A program made the translations under genes and the position numbers. Positions 27,868-36,419 of a stretch of 64,000 nt of DNA are shown in pieces. The DNA is from Pontibacter ummariensis (GTDB taxonomy: Bacteria; Bacteroidota; Bacteroidia; Cytophagales; Hymenobacteraceae). The notes under the pieces are model-generated. The model saw nothing but the letters and a program-made list of their open reading frames with translations. It made no database searches and had not been told where the DNA came from. Each line of letters opens with the position of its first letter. Positions within the stretch are counted from its first letter, which is position 1. Location of the stretch: assembly GCF_900188175.1 (NCBI RefSeq), contig NZ_FZOQ01000002.1, forward strand, positions 62,001-126,000, written 5' to 3'.

Positions 27868-28227
27868 ATGAATATCGAGGAGTTCAGGGAGTACTGCCTG
27901 GCTAAACCAGCAACAACCGAGGAGCTTCCTTTTGATGACGATACCCTGGTGTTTAAGGTCTGCGGCAAAATGTTCGCTTTGTGTAGCCTCGCTGCCTATG
28001 CAAACGGGATAGCCTTAAAATGCGACCCCGACCAGGCGGTGTACCTTCGCGAGGCATACCCTCAGGTAAAGCCAGGCTATCACATGAACAAGAAGCATTG
28101 GAACACCGTGCTTCCGGAAGCGGGAGTACCGGAGAATTTACTCCGCCAATGGATAGAAGACTCCTATCAGCTAGTAGTTGCCAAGCTTCCGAAAGCACAG
28201 CAACGCGAGCTAAAAGTTACTTTATAA
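27868..28227 (+). CDS. MmcQ/YjbR family DNA-binding-like protein
   Basis: The 119-residue protein fits the MmcQ/YjbR family (CyaY-like fold): EEFREYCLAKPATTEELPFDDDTLVFKV at the start, then MFALCSL, LKCDPDQAVYLREAYP and YHMNKKHWNTV. Members are small cytoplasmic proteins with a proposed DNA-binding role; the biological function is not settled. The frame extends three codons upstream with a TTG, but ATG at 27868 fits the family start. It directly follows the DUF6728-like gene and ends at a terminator. Confidence 0.9.
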   Translation: MNIEEFREYCLAKPATTEELPFDDDTLVFKVCGKMFALCSLAAYANGIALKCDPDQAVYLREAYPQVKPGYHMNKKHWNTVLPEAGVPENLLRQWIEDSYQLVVAKLPKAQQRELKVTL

Positions 28228-28234
28228 GACGTAC

Positions 28235-28262
28235 AAGAGCCACTTAAGAAGTGGCTCTTTTG
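28235..28262 (+). terminator. Intrinsic terminator after MmcQ/YjbR gene
   Basis: Eleven-bp stem AAGAGCCACTT / AAGTGGCTCTT (28235-28245, 28249-28259), three-base loop, then a short T-run. Confidence 0.8.
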
Positions 28263-28535
28263 CTTTAGGTGCTTGCTCCAACCTAAACATTGTGCTATTT
28301 TATTTTACCCGCTTCTGTAAATATAATAGCCTCTCCAGGCAGCGGGTTTCCTAATTGCAATGCCTTTCCGTACAGGGCATTAGCTCCTCCGACAGATGCC
28401 CTGCCCTATAACATAGAACGTAGCAACCCTAGTTGTTTAAACTTTTGCAGCGCCTGATATTAAAAAATATGGGTGAAATCTTCTGATTTATGGATTTAAT
28501 TAATTATTATTGAGTACTCACCTTAAAAACAAACT
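28263..28535. other. Non-coding region upstream of marR
   Basis: No gene is seen. It holds a hairpin with perfect 8-bp arms (CAGGGCAT 28373-28380, ATGCCCTG 28396-28403) and the 10-bp palindrome TGAGTACTCA (28511-28520) just before the marR start. The rest is AT-rich. Confidence 0.5.
28511..28520. promoter_or_regulatory. Palindrome TGAGTACTCA, candidate MarR operator
   Basis: Perfect 10-bp palindrome 15 bp before the marR ATG, in a position suited to autoregulation. Only one copy was noticed. Confidence 0.35.
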
Positions 28536-29036
28536 ATGATTATCGAAAATGAAGTAGGTATTGCCTCATTTAGAAATGAATGGCAGAAAGCCAGTATTAG
28601 CATCGTCTACACGTATGGTTTCTTGAGCAACGGATACGAGAGTTTCTTTAAGAAACACGGCTTAACCACCCAACAGTACAATGCACTGCGTGTACTGCGG
28701 GATCAGTTTCCTAAGCCTGTGTCCACCTCTTTTTTAAGAGAGAAGATGCTGGATAAAATGTCGGATGCGTCCCGTTTAGTAAGCCGCCTGAGTGCGAAAG
28801 GGCTTGTGTCGGTTACCCAGAACCCGTCAGACAAACGCTTGGTTAACATCCTCATTACCGAGGAAGGGTCGCAGATCATCAGTAACATAGACCAGGACTT
28901 GCCGCATCTGGATGCCATGCTGCAAGGCCTTACGGAAAAAGAGGCACAAACCCTTGTGGAATTGCTTTACAAAGTAAGAGAGTCTATTAAAACGGTAGAC
29001 GAGCGTATTGCCGCGAATGAGGAGGTAAGAGCCTAG
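28536..29036 (+). CDS. MarR-family transcriptional regulator
   Basis: The 166-residue protein has the winged-helix MarR fold: N-terminal dimerisation helix, LTTQQYNALRVLRDQFPKPVSTSFLREKM, then the recognition helix and wing (DASRLVSRLSAKGLV...NPSDKRLVNILIT) and C-terminal dimer helices. Members sense small phenolic or oxidising ligands and usually repress themselves and a neighbour. Here no obvious target gene is adjacent (leuS converges on it), so the target is unknown. A palindrome lies just upstream. Confidence 0.93.
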   Translation: MIIENEVGIASFRNEWQKASISIVYTYGFLSNGYESFFKKHGLTTQQYNALRVLRDQFPKPVSTSFLREKMLDKMSDASRLVSRLSAKGLVSVTQNPSDKRLVNILITEEGSQIISNIDQDLPHLDAMLQGLTEKEAQTLVELLYKVRESIKTVDERIAANEEVRA

Positions 29037-29055
29037 GGAAAAACTTTACGCTAAG

Positions 29056-29111
29056 AAAACAGAAAGGGTGTTCAGAATAGCGGAAGCTTTCGAACACCCT
29101 TTCTGTTTTTA
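29056..29111 (+). terminator. Intrinsic terminator after marR
   Basis: Eighteen-bp perfect stem (29056-29073 with 29092-29109), 18-base loop, followed by T's. Confidence 0.85.
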
Positions 29112-29151
29112 GATGTTTAGAGACCCTTTCCGTTTTGTATCAGGGTGGCCA

Positions 29152-29192
29152 TAAAACACAAAGCCGCTTCATTTGGGGTGAGCGGCTCTGTG
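29152..29192 (-). terminator. Intrinsic terminator after leuS
   Basis: Minus-strand stem of about 12 bp (29181-29192 with 29157-29168, one mismatch) followed by TTTTAT, 26 bp after the leuS stop. Confidence 0.65.
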
Positions 29193-29217
29193 AAGTGTAG
29201 TTGGTAAATCGTGCTCT

Positions 29218-31989
29218 TTATACCACCACGTTTATAATTTTGTTAGGCACAATAATTATTTTCTTTGGTGCTTTCCCGTCAAAGAACTTGGTTACCTGTT
29301 CGTTGCTTAACACGGCCTTCTCAATTTCCTCACGCGGAGTATCCAGGGCAAAGCTGGTTTTGGTGCGTACCTTGCCATTTACAGAAACTGGGTACTCGAA
29401 GGTATTCTCTACCAGGTATTCCTCTTTCCATTCCGGGAAGGCAGCATAACTAATGCTCTCTTTGTGTCCCAGTTTCTCCCAGATCTCTTCTGCAATATGC
29501 GGGGCATAAGGCGCCAGGATAATGGTTAAGGGCTCCAGTACGGCCCGCTTGTTACTCTTTTGCTGTGTCAGTTCGTTCACGCAGATCATAAAGGTAGAAA
29601 CAGAGGTATTGAACGAGAAACGCTCTACGTCTTCCTCCACTTTCTTGATCGTCTTGTGCAGCGTTTTCAGTTCTGCCGCAGTAGGGGCCTCATCTGATAC
29701 GGCAAAGTTACCCTCGTTGTCATAAAAGAGCTTCCAGTACTTGCGCAGGAACTTGTTTACCCCGTCCATGCCGTTGGTATTCCAGGGCTTGAACTGCTCG
29801 AGTGGGCCCAGGAACATCTCGTACATGCGTAGTGTATCCGCCCCGTAGCGCTCCACAATGTCATCCGGGTTCACCACATTGTACTTCGACTTCGACATCT
29901 TCTCGATCTCCACGCCGCAGATGTACTTACCGTCCTCCAGGATGAATTCTGCGTTAGCGTTCTCTGGTCTCCACCTTTTAAAAGCCTCCAGGTCCAGCAC
30001 GTCATTGTCCACGATGTTCACGTCCACGTGCAGGGGAGTGGCGTCATACTGGTCTTTCAAACCAAAGGAAACATAGGTATTGCTGTCCTTGATGCGGTAC
30101 ACGAAGTTAGAGCGGCCCTGGATCATGCCCTGGTTAATGAGCTTCTTGAAAGGCTCTGCTGCCACTACCAAATCCATGTCGTACAGGAACTTGTTCCAGA
30201 AGCGGGAGTACAACAAGTGGCCGGTTGCGTGCTCCGACCCGCCGATGTACAGGTCTACATTCTGCCAGTAAGCAATTACGTCTTTGTCAGCAAAGGCCTT
30301 GTCGTTCTGAGGGTCCATGTAGCGGTACCAGTACCAGCTCGAACCAGCCCAGCCCGGCATGGTGCTCAGTTCGTAGGAGTACTCGCCCTTATACTTCCAT
30401 TCCTGGGCACGGCCAAGCGGCGGCTCACCTGTTTCTGTTGGCAGGTAGGCATCGATCTTTGGCAGCTCCAAAGGCAGGTCGCTCTCTTCCAGCAGGTGTG
30501 GGATTCCGTCTTTAAAGTACACAGGTACCGGCTCGCCCCAATAGCGCTGGCGACTGAACACGGCATCACGCATACGGTAATTGATCTTAGCTTTACCGAT
30601 CCCGTTTTCTTCCAGGAACTTTACCAGTATAGGCAGTGCTTCCTGGTAGGTCAGGCCGTTTACCAACTCCGAGTTAATGTACCGCCCCTCTTTCGTCGGG
30701 TCAGCCTGCTTGTCCATGTCTTTCTGCGCATCGGAGATCGGTACGATCGGCAAGTCAAAGTGACGGGCAAAGTTCCAGTCGCGCTGGTCACCGGAAGGCA
30801 CGGCCATGACAGCACCTGTACCATAACCAGCGAGCACGTAATCGGCAATGTAGATTGGTAACTTCTCGTTATTAAAAGGGTTGATGGCATACGAACCGGT
30901 AAAAGCACCTGATACGGTCTTCACATCGGCCATGCGCTCCCGCTCAGAGCGGTTCTTCGCGACCCGCGCATATTCTTCTACCGTGGCGCGCTGTTCATCT
31001 GTCGTGATTTGCTCCACCAGGTCGTGCTCGGGTGCCAGTACCAGGAAAGTAACACCGTAAACCGTATCCAGGCGAGTCGTAAACACCTTGATCCTCTCCT
31101 CTGTATTTTCAACTGCGAAGGACATCTCGGCCCCTATGGATTTCCCGATCCAGTTGCGTTGCATTTCTTTCACCGGCTCCGGCCAGTCTATGTCTTCCAA
31201 ACCTTGCAGCAAGCGCTCCGCATAAGCCGTGATGCGCATCATCCACTGGCGCATGCGCTTCCGCTCCACCGGGTAGCCACCGCGCTCAGATACGCCGCCA
31301 ACTACTTCGTCATTTGCCAGCACCGTGCCTAGGGCCGGGCACCAGTTTACCACGGCTTCGGCTAAATAGGTCAGCCTGTACTTGAGCAGCATTTCGGACT
31401 GTTCCTGCTCGTTCATTCCCTTCCACTCATCTGCGGTAAAGGCAGGAGTATCCTCATCGCAGGCAGCATTTACCCGGCTGTTGCCATGCTGTTCGAATTC
31501 TTTTACCAGGTTTTCGATCGGGGCTGCTTTGTCCTGGCTGTAGTCATAGTAGCTCTTAAACAGCTGCATAAAGATCCACTGCGTCCACTTATAGTAGCTC
31601 GGGTCGGAGGTGCGGATCTCGTGCTCCCAGTCATAGGAAAAACCGAGGTTCTTTAACTGCTCCACATAACGCTGTATGTTCTGCTCGGTGGTGATGGCCG
31701 GGTGCTGCCCGGTTTGGATAGCATATTGCTCGGCTGGCAGGCCAAAGGAGTCGAAGCCCATGGGGTGCAGCACGTTAAAGCCTTTCTGGCGCTTGTAGCG
31801 GCTCACAATGTCAGAGGCAATATAACCGAGCGGGTGCCCCACGTGCAGCCCCGCCCCGGAGGGGTAAGGGAACATGTCCATGGCATAGTACTTCGGTTTA
31901 TCACTCGTGGCAGTGGCTTTGAAGGTATGATGCTCTTCCCAATAGCGCTGCCATTTTTTCTCAATCTGGTTGAAATTATACTCTGACAT
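29218..31989 (-). CDS. leuS: Leucyl-tRNA synthetase
   Basis: LeuRS charges tRNA-Leu and edits mischarged products. The 923-residue class Ia synthetase has the HIGH-type motif HVGH (49-52, in [15 protein letters not shown]) and the KMSKS signature (697-701). A CP1 editing domain lies between (about 230-430, with [16 protein letters not shown]), and an anticodon-binding domain with the C-terminal extension follows. Length and order are standard for bacterial LeuRS. It is monocistronic here, divergent from the DsbA-like gene. Confidence 0.99.
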   Translation of the reverse strand: MSEYNFNQIEKKWQRYWEEHHTFKATATSDKPKYYAMDMFPYPSGAGLHVGHPLGYIASDIVSRYKRQKGFNVLHPMGFDSFGLPAEQYAIQTGQHPAITTEQNIQRYVEQLKNLGFSYDWEHEIRTSDPSYYKWTQWIFMQLFKSYYDYSQDKAAPIENLVKEFEQHGNSRVNAACDEDTPAFTADEWKGMNEQEQSEMLLKYRLTYLAEAVVNWCPALGTVLANDEVVGGVSERGGYPVERKRMRQWMMRITAYAERLLQGLEDIDWPEPVKEMQRNWIGKSIGAEMSFAVENTEERIKVFTTRLDTVYGVTFLVLAPEHDLVEQITTDEQRATVEEYARVAKNRSERERMADVKTVSGAFTGSYAINPFNNEKLPIYIADYVLAGYGTGAVMAVPSGDQRDWNFARHFDLPIVPISDAQKDMDKQADPTKEGRYINSELVNGLTYQEALPILVKFLEENGIGKAKINYRMRDAVFSRQRYWGEPVPVYFKDGIPHLLEESDLPLELPKIDAYLPTETGEPPLGRAQEWKYKGEYSYELSTMPGWAGSSWYWYRYMDPQNDKAFADKDVIAYWQNVDLYIGGSEHATGHLLYSRFWNKFLYDMDLVVAAEPFKKLINQGMIQGRSNFVYRIKDSNTYVSFGLKDQYDATPLHVDVNIVDNDVLDLEAFKRWRPENANAEFILEDGKYICGVEIEKMSKSKYNVVNPDDIVERYGADTLRMYEMFLGPLEQFKPWNTNGMDGVNKFLRKYWKLFYDNEGNFAVSDEAPTAAELKTLHKTIKKVEEDVERFSFNTSVSTFMICVNELTQQKSNKRAVLEPLTIILAPYAPHIAEEIWEKLGHKESISYAAFPEWKEEYLVENTFEYPVSVNGKVRTKTSFALDTPREEIEKAVLSNEQVTKFFDGKAPKKIIIVPNKIINVVV

Positions 31990-32183
31990 TGGTTGTATCT
32001 GTATTCGCTTATGCTTAGTTGAACTGCTAAGATAATTGTTTAATTGCTTATTTGTTGAATGGCTGTAGGGTTAAATGTTCAACAGCATGTTCTCCAGCAG
32101 TATATACAGTTCCCTTTTAACGCAACTAGCCCTGCAGCGCCTTTGCTATCTGTTCGACCATTTAAACGTTTAACAATTAAGCA

Positions 32184-32191
32184 TACCTTTG
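32184..32191 (+). promoter_or_regulatory. -7 box (TACCTTTG) of the DsbA-like gene
   Basis: Perfect TAnnTTTG match, 15 bp before the chosen ATG at 32207. It overlaps the in-frame upstream TTG and so argues against that start. Confidence 0.55.
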
Positions 32192-32206
32192 CAAAAACCT
32201 GAAGAG

Positions 32207-32881
32207 ATGACGAAAAAACACGATTTACTGGATATCATACATCTGATTTACGTGATGGACCCGATGTGCTCGTGGTGCTATGGCTTTGCCCCGGTTATAA
32301 AACAGCTGGTAGCGGAGCAGGAGGGTCAGATGCAGTTTAAACTGGTGATGGGAGGCCTGCGCCCCGGCACGGAAAGACCTCTGGAAGAACAGATGAAGGA
32401 CAGCATAAAACACCACTGGCAGGACGTGGAGAAAATAACAGAGCAGCCGTTTGACTATACTTTTTTTGACCGGGGGGATTTTGTGTATGACACCGAGCCA
32501 GGTTGCCGGGCGGTTGTGACGATGCGCTATCTGAAACCGGAGCAGGAACTGGAAATGGCGGAGGCCGTGCAGAGCGCCTTCTATGCCCGCAACAACGATG
32601 TCACCAAGCCGGCAGTGCTGGCCAGCATTGCAAGGACCTTTGGCGTGGAAGAGGACACCTTCCTGGAGAAGTTCCACTCCCAGGAAATGCAGGAGAAAAC
32701 GCAGCAGGACTTTACCATTGCCCGTCACCTACAGGCAACCGCTTTCCCGAGCCTCTACTTGTTAAATGGAACCAACATCCACCTGGTCAGCCGCGGCTAC
32801 CGACCCTATGATGGCCTGAAAGCGCACCTGCAGCGGGTACTACAGCAGGTCGCTCCGGATCAAAACCCTCTGAAAGAGTAG
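32207..32881 (+). CDS. DsbA-family thioredoxin-fold protein
   Basis: The 224-residue protein has a thioredoxin fold with the active-site pair Cys21-Ser-Trp-Cys24 (DPMCSWCYGF), a long helical insertion and the C-terminal cis-Pro region (TAFPSLYLLNG). No signal peptide is seen, so it is probably cytoplasmic and resembles the FrnE/DsbA-like group rather than periplasmic DsbA. Its redox partner and substrate are not evident. I chose ATG at 32207 because the upstream TTG lies within the promoter box. Confidence 0.88.
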   Translation: MTKKHDLLDIIHLIYVMDPMCSWCYGFAPVIKQLVAEQEGQMQFKLVMGGLRPGTERPLEEQMKDSIKHHWQDVEKITEQPFDYTFFDRGDFVYDTEPGCRAVVTMRYLKPEQELEMAEAVQSAFYARNNDVTKPAVLASIARTFGVEEDTFLEKFHSQEMQEKTQQDFTIARHLQATAFPSLYLLNGTNIHLVSRGYRPYDGLKAHLQRVLQQVAPDQNPLKE

Positions 32882-32903
32882 GCAGGCACCCAAATGAAAC
32901 CCG

Positions 32904-33647
32904 CTAGCGCAGTTGCTGGGCCAGCACTTGTTGCAAGGGATCACGGCCGCCCCAGGTGCCCTGGCTATTGAGGGGCTTAAAGCGGGCAAAGAGCTCTTCC
33001 TTGTACCAGTTCTCTGCCCGGGTGCGGCGCATTACTTCCTGGTGGTGTTCGTTTTGGTAAGCATAGGCTTTCATGGCGTCCTCCGTCTCCCACACGCTGA
33101 ACGTAGCCTGCCGCACCAAAGGAAGCTCTCCCACGCCTATGGAGCACAGCAAGCCTTTTGCCTGCTCCAAGGAACGGCTGGTTTGGGGCACGAAACGCCA
33201 GAAGCTCGGCAATGCCCGCCAGTTGATGCTGGCCCGGGTTAACACGGCTACCGGTCCTGGCAAGTGTTTCTCTGCCAGGGCCGGGCTAAAGGGCTCCTTG
33301 CCGTCCCATTGCCCGTGGGATTGATAGGGGTGGAGTTTAACTGTCCATATCTCGTGCGTGTGCTGCCGGTACTCCTCCAGCAGGTCCCCGTGACGGAAGA
33401 AGTTGTCTGCCGCTTCTTCCGTTTCCCAGGTACACAAAAGACCATAGCGGCGGAAGTTGGGTTTTAGGCTAAAGCCTTTCCCATGTCCGCTACCCAGTAA
33501 TTTAAAGAACTGCAGGCCGGGTAGCTGGCTTAGCTTAGGTACGGAGGTTCCCATCTGGGCTAAGCCCCAGCGTAAATGGCCGCTGCGAATGCCAAAGAGA
33601 GTGAAGGTGGTCAGGCGGGCTGTAAGGGGGCTGGCAGGAACTTGCAA
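32904..33647 (-). CDS. Spheroidene monooxygenase (CrtA)-like protein
   Basis: The 247-residue protein resembles CrtA: N-terminal FTLFGIRSGHLRWGLAQMG, a repeated dimeric ferredoxin-like (antibiotic-monooxygenase type) core, and the C-terminal HHQEVMRRTRAENWYKEELFARF. CrtA in phototrophs adds a keto group to spheroidene with heme. No carotenoid genes are adjacent, so the real substrate could be another carotenoid or something else. The reading frame starts near 33647; the exact start is uncertain. It is convergent with the DsbA-like gene. Confidence 0.75.
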   Translation of the reverse strand: MQVPASPLTARLTTFTLFGIRSGHLRWGLAQMGTSVPKLSQLPGLQFFKLLGSGHGKGFSLKPNFRRYGLLCTWETEEAADNFFRHGDLLEEYRQHTHEIWTVKLHPYQSHGQWDGKEPFSPALAEKHLPGPVAVLTRASINWRALPSFWRFVPQTSRSLEQAKGLLCSIGVGELPLVRQATFSVWETEDAMKAYAYQNEHHQEVMRRTRAENWYKEELFARFKPLNSQGTWGGRDPLQQVLAQQLR

Positions 33648-33776
33648 TGGGTTGTTCTTTATGTTTTATGCTGAGACAGGGGTTCTGTTAAGATACGCAA
33701 CAAAGGCTTTTACATGCAAAACCACCTGCCAGGCGAAGTGTTTGGCAGGTGGTTTAAAATATCTTTAGGCAAAGGC

Positions 33777-34280
33777 CTACTTCAGGTTAATTTTCTGGTT
33801 ATCGCCTGTTTTTGCGCTCTCGCCGGTTAACGTTGCCTTGGCCATGCCATACAACTGTATCATCGTACTGTTAGGGGCGTCCCAGTACTCCGCTTTCTCG
33901 ACCTCTACCCGGATGAGCCCAATGTTAGGATCGTCTTTCCCTTGCGGGAACCAGGCCTTTTGAGTGGGCGACCATAATTCGTCGATCTTGGCTTTGTCTT
34001 TTGACAGATATGCCCTTCCGGAAATAGAAACATACACCTCGTCGCTAGGTTTGGCGTAGCTCAGGTTAACGTGGGAATCGTGCTGTATCTCGTGCGACTT
34101 GCCCGACTCATATCCCGTGAAGAACCAGATCTCCCCGTTGGGGTTTGTCTGCACGGCACGCATCGGGCGGCTGCGCATGCACCCGTCATCTTCGATGGTC
34201 GTCATCATGGCCACTTCTACATCCTTAATTATATCTACCAGTTTCTGGAGTTTCTCCGTTTTGTTTGGTTTGTTTTGCAT
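33777..34280 (-). CDS. Pyridoxamine-5'-phosphate-oxidase-fold (general stress 26-like) protein
   Basis: The 167-residue protein has the split-barrel flavin-binding fold: VEVAMMTTIEDDGCMRSRPMRAV, GEIWFFTGYESGKSHEI, VNLSYAKPSDEVYVSISGRAYLSKD and WDAPNSTMIQLYG. This matches the 'general stress protein 26' branch, which probably binds FMN or FAD but has no assigned reaction. I start at ATG 34280; the longer frame to 34388 adds an unrelated hydrophobic stretch. It lies alone on the minus strand next to acpH. Confidence 0.88.
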   Translation of the reverse strand: MQNKPNKTEKLQKLVDIIKDVEVAMMTTIEDDGCMRSRPMRAVQTNPNGEIWFFTGYESGKSHEIQHDSHVNLSYAKPSDEVYVSISGRAYLSKDKAKIDELWSPTQKAWFPQGKDDPNIGLIRVEVEKAEYWDAPNSTMIQLYGMAKATLTGESAKTGDNQKINLK

Positions 34281-34426
34281 AGTTTTATAGGTTGTGTTCC
34301 TTGTTTGATTACGGGGCACAAGCCATTTGGTTAGTGAGCTGCAGTAGCCCCACAAGTAGCGGAGAGGCAGGTTAAACCAGGAGGGCACACCAGCTGTTTA
34401 TACTTTTTACCTTTTATACCCATCTT

Positions 34427-35011
34427 TTGAATTACCTGGCTCACATATATTTATCAGGAGACGACGAGCAACTGTTGTTGGGCAATTTCATGGCTGACGC
34501 TGTGAAAGGCAAGCAGCTGGCGCTATATGCGCCGGAGGTGGCTAAGGGCATTAGACTACACCGCCTCATCGACCATTATACCGATACACACCCTGTGGTA
34601 GCGGAAACGAAGGCAAGGCTGCGCCCCAAGTACCGTAAGTTCGCCCCGGTGGTATCAGACATGTACTTCGACCACTTTCTGGCTGCTAATTTTGAGGTTT
34701 ACGCCAAGGTACCGCTAGCGGATTTTGCACAGGAGGTGTATCACCTGATACAGAAACACTACCACGTATTACCCGCGCGCTTACAGCACATGTTTCCCTA
34801 CATGCGCGAACAGAACTGGCTGGCCTCCTATGCCAGGCTGGAAGGGGTGGAACAAGCGCTGATCGGGATGAGCCGCCGTGCAAAGTTCGAGTCAGGCATG
34901 GAAACAGCGGCGGCAGAACTGGCAGAGAATTATGCTTTCTACCAAGCAGACTTTCAGGCCTTTTTTCCTGAACTGATAACCTACGTGGAAGAAGCAAAGC
35001 TCTTGCTGTAA
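34427..35011 (+). CDS. acpH: Acyl-carrier-protein phosphodiesterase (AcpH family)
   Basis: AcpH hydrolyses the phosphopantetheine arm from holo-ACP. The 194-residue protein starts MNYLAHIYLSGDDEQLLLGNFMAD, exactly the family opening, and has IRLHRLIDHYTDTHP (metal-binding HD-like residues) and VVSDMYFDHFLA. The start codon is TTG at 34427; it is fixed by the family-specific N-terminus. It is followed by a terminator shared with the convergent thyA. Confidence 0.9.
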   Translation: MNYLAHIYLSGDDEQLLLGNFMADAVKGKQLALYAPEVAKGIRLHRLIDHYTDTHPVVAETKARLRPKYRKFAPVVSDMYFDHFLAANFEVYAKVPLADFAQEVYHLIQKHYHVLPARLQHMFPYMREQNWLASYARLEGVEQALIGMSRRAKFESGMETAAAELAENYAFYQADFQAFFPELITYVEEAKLLL

Positions 35012-35015
35012 AAAT

Positions 35016-35056
35016 AAAGCGGCTTCTAGGGGCTACACGCCCACAGAAGCCGCTTT
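35016..35056. terminator. Terminator between acpH and thyA
   Basis: Twelve-bp stem AAAGCGGCTTCT / AGAAGCCGCTTT (35016-35027, 35045-35056). The T-run is better on the minus strand (thyA). Confidence 0.8.
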
Positions 35057-35086
35057 GGGTTTGGCTTTAGCCTACGAACTTTCTGG

Positions 35087-35881
35087 CTACACAGCCACCG
35101 GAGCTTTTATGCCCGCATGAGGCGTATAGTTCTCCAGTGTAAAGTCTTCGAAAGTAAAACTGAAAATATCCTTCACTCCCGGGTTTAAGCGCATGGTGGG
35201 CAACGCGTGCGGTTCCCGTGTAAGCTGTAACTGGGCCTGCTCCAAATGGTTCAGGTAAAGGTGCGTATCACCGCCTGTCCAGATAAACTCTCCCGGTTCC
35301 AGCCCCGTTACCTGCGCCATCATCAGCACCAGCAGGGCATAAGAGGCGATGTTAAAAGGAACGCCCAGGAACACATCGGCAGAGCGCTGGTACAACTGGC
35401 AGGAGAGTTTCCCTTCCGCTACATAAAACTGATAAAAGGCATGGCAAGGTGGCAGCTTCATGTTTTCGATTTCGGCCACGTTCCAGGCGCTTACAATGAT
35501 ACGGCGCGAATCCGGGTTATTTTTCAGCTGATTCACCACCTGGCTGATCTGGTCAATGTGACGACCATCCGGGGTAGGCCAGTTGCGCCACTGCGAACCG
35601 TATACCGGACCAAGGTTCCCGTTCTCATCGGCCCACTCGTCCCAGATCGAGACCCCGTTTTCTTTCAGGTAAGCAATGTTCGTGTCTCCTTTCAGGAACC
35701 ACAGCAGCTCGTGGATAATAGAGCGCAGATGCACTTTTTTCGTCGTCACGAGCGGGAAGCCCTCGGCCAGGTTAAAGCGCATCTGGTAGCCAAACACGCT
35801 TAAGGTGCCTGTACCGGTTCTGTCCTCCTTTTTCACCCCCTTATCGAGGATGTGCTGCATCAGGTCTAGGTACTGCTTCAT
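35087..35881 (-). CDS. thyA: Thymidylate synthase ThyA
   Basis: ThyA methylates dUMP to dTMP with methylene-tetrahydrofolate. The 264-residue length equals E. coli ThyA. Motifs are [11 protein letters not shown], the nucleophile Cys146 in [27 protein letters not shown] and the C-terminal APVAV. The dihydrofolate reductase gene that often follows thyA is not adjacent here. A palindrome AAAGATA-N5-TATCTTT (35918-35936) lies about 40 bp upstream. Confidence 0.98.
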   Translation of the reverse strand: MKQYLDLMQHILDKGVKKEDRTGTGTLSVFGYQMRFNLAEGFPLVTTKKVHLRSIIHELLWFLKGDTNIAYLKENGVSIWDEWADENGNLGPVYGSQWRNWPTPDGRHIDQISQVVNQLKNNPDSRRIIVSAWNVAEIENMKLPPCHAFYQFYVAEGKLSCQLYQRSADVFLGVPFNIASYALLVLMMAQVTGLEPGEFIWTGGDTHLYLNHLEQAQLQLTREPHALPTMRLNPGVKDIFSFTFEDFTLENYTPHAGIKAPVAV

Positions 35882-36028
35882 TCGGGTCTTGTCAGTTTTG
35901 TGCGGTAGTCAAACGCTAAAGATAAAGATTATCTTTGAAAAGCAAGAAACCCCTGCGGTACGCCCTGCGCCTCTTTGACTTCATCCACTTGCAGGAGAAA
36001 GGAACGAGCTTGACAATCAGTCCCAAGC

Positions 36029-36064
36029 AAAAAGGTCTCCTGCTGTGACAGGAGACCTTTTTGA
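36029..36064 (-). terminator. Terminator after the small Cys/Lys-rich protein gene
   Basis: Fourteen-bp perfect stem (36029-36042 with 36049-36062), loop CTGTGA. It lies directly after the small secreted protein gene on the minus strand. Confidence 0.8.
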
Positions 36065-36078
36065 AAGTTGAGAAGACC

Positions 36079-36336
36079 TTAGCGTTGTGCTTTCTTCTCT
36101 TTGCTTTCTTTCGAAGCTTCGGCTTTGGGAGCTTCGCCCTTCTTAGCACAGCAGGCCATGCCGGAGCCAGCCATTTCTTTGTGGCAGTTCTCAGTGGCAG
36201 CCTTCTTTGCTTTCTTATTTTTGTTTTTATCGGTTTGCTCCGTTTGTTGCTTACCTTTTGCAGCAACAGGAGCAGGACTTGCTGAAGCGGCACTAACCAA
36301 GCCAGCCATAGCGAGTACTAGAGCGAATTTTTTCAT
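36079..36336 (-). CDS. Small secreted Lys/Cys-rich protein of unknown function
   Basis: The 85-residue protein has a signal peptide (MKKFALVLAMAGLVSAASA, cleavage near residue 19). The mature part is Lys/Ala-rich, with a central metal-ligand-like cluster (NCHKEM...MACCAKK: Cys, His, Met, Met, Cys, Cys) and a charged tail. I do not recognise a family; copper or another soft-metal binding role is possible but only inferred from residue content. It is divergent from the MMPL exporter across a palindrome, which hints at joint regulation. The signal peptide and the terminator right behind it support that it is real. Confidence 0.65.
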   Translation of the reverse strand: MKKFALVLAMAGLVSAASASPAPVAAKGKQQTEQTDKNKNKKAKKAATENCHKEMAGSGMACCAKKGEAPKAEASKESKEKKAQR

Positions 36337-36383
36337 GAGGTGAGGCGTTTGATATTTAGCTTGAACAATAAAACTTAAAAGCA

Positions 36384-36405
36384 GTTATTTCTATCGTGAA
36401 ATAAC
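36384..36405. promoter_or_regulatory. Palindrome GTTATTTC-N6-GAAATAAC, candidate operator
   Basis: Perfect 8-bp arms (36384-36391, 36398-36405) in the 83-bp divergent region between the small secreted protein gene and the MMPL exporter gene. The position fits control of one or both. Confidence 0.5.
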
Positions 36406-36419
36406 AAATAGCGGGCCAC

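Noticed and set aside
30028..30861. 277-codon frame antisense to leuS
   Set aside because: It is a shadow of the leuS codon pattern with no recognisable domain.
35916..36293. 125-codon Arg/Lys-rich minus-strand frame
   Set aside because: It overlaps the small secreted protein in another frame and crosses a terminator; composition is that of a shadow frame.
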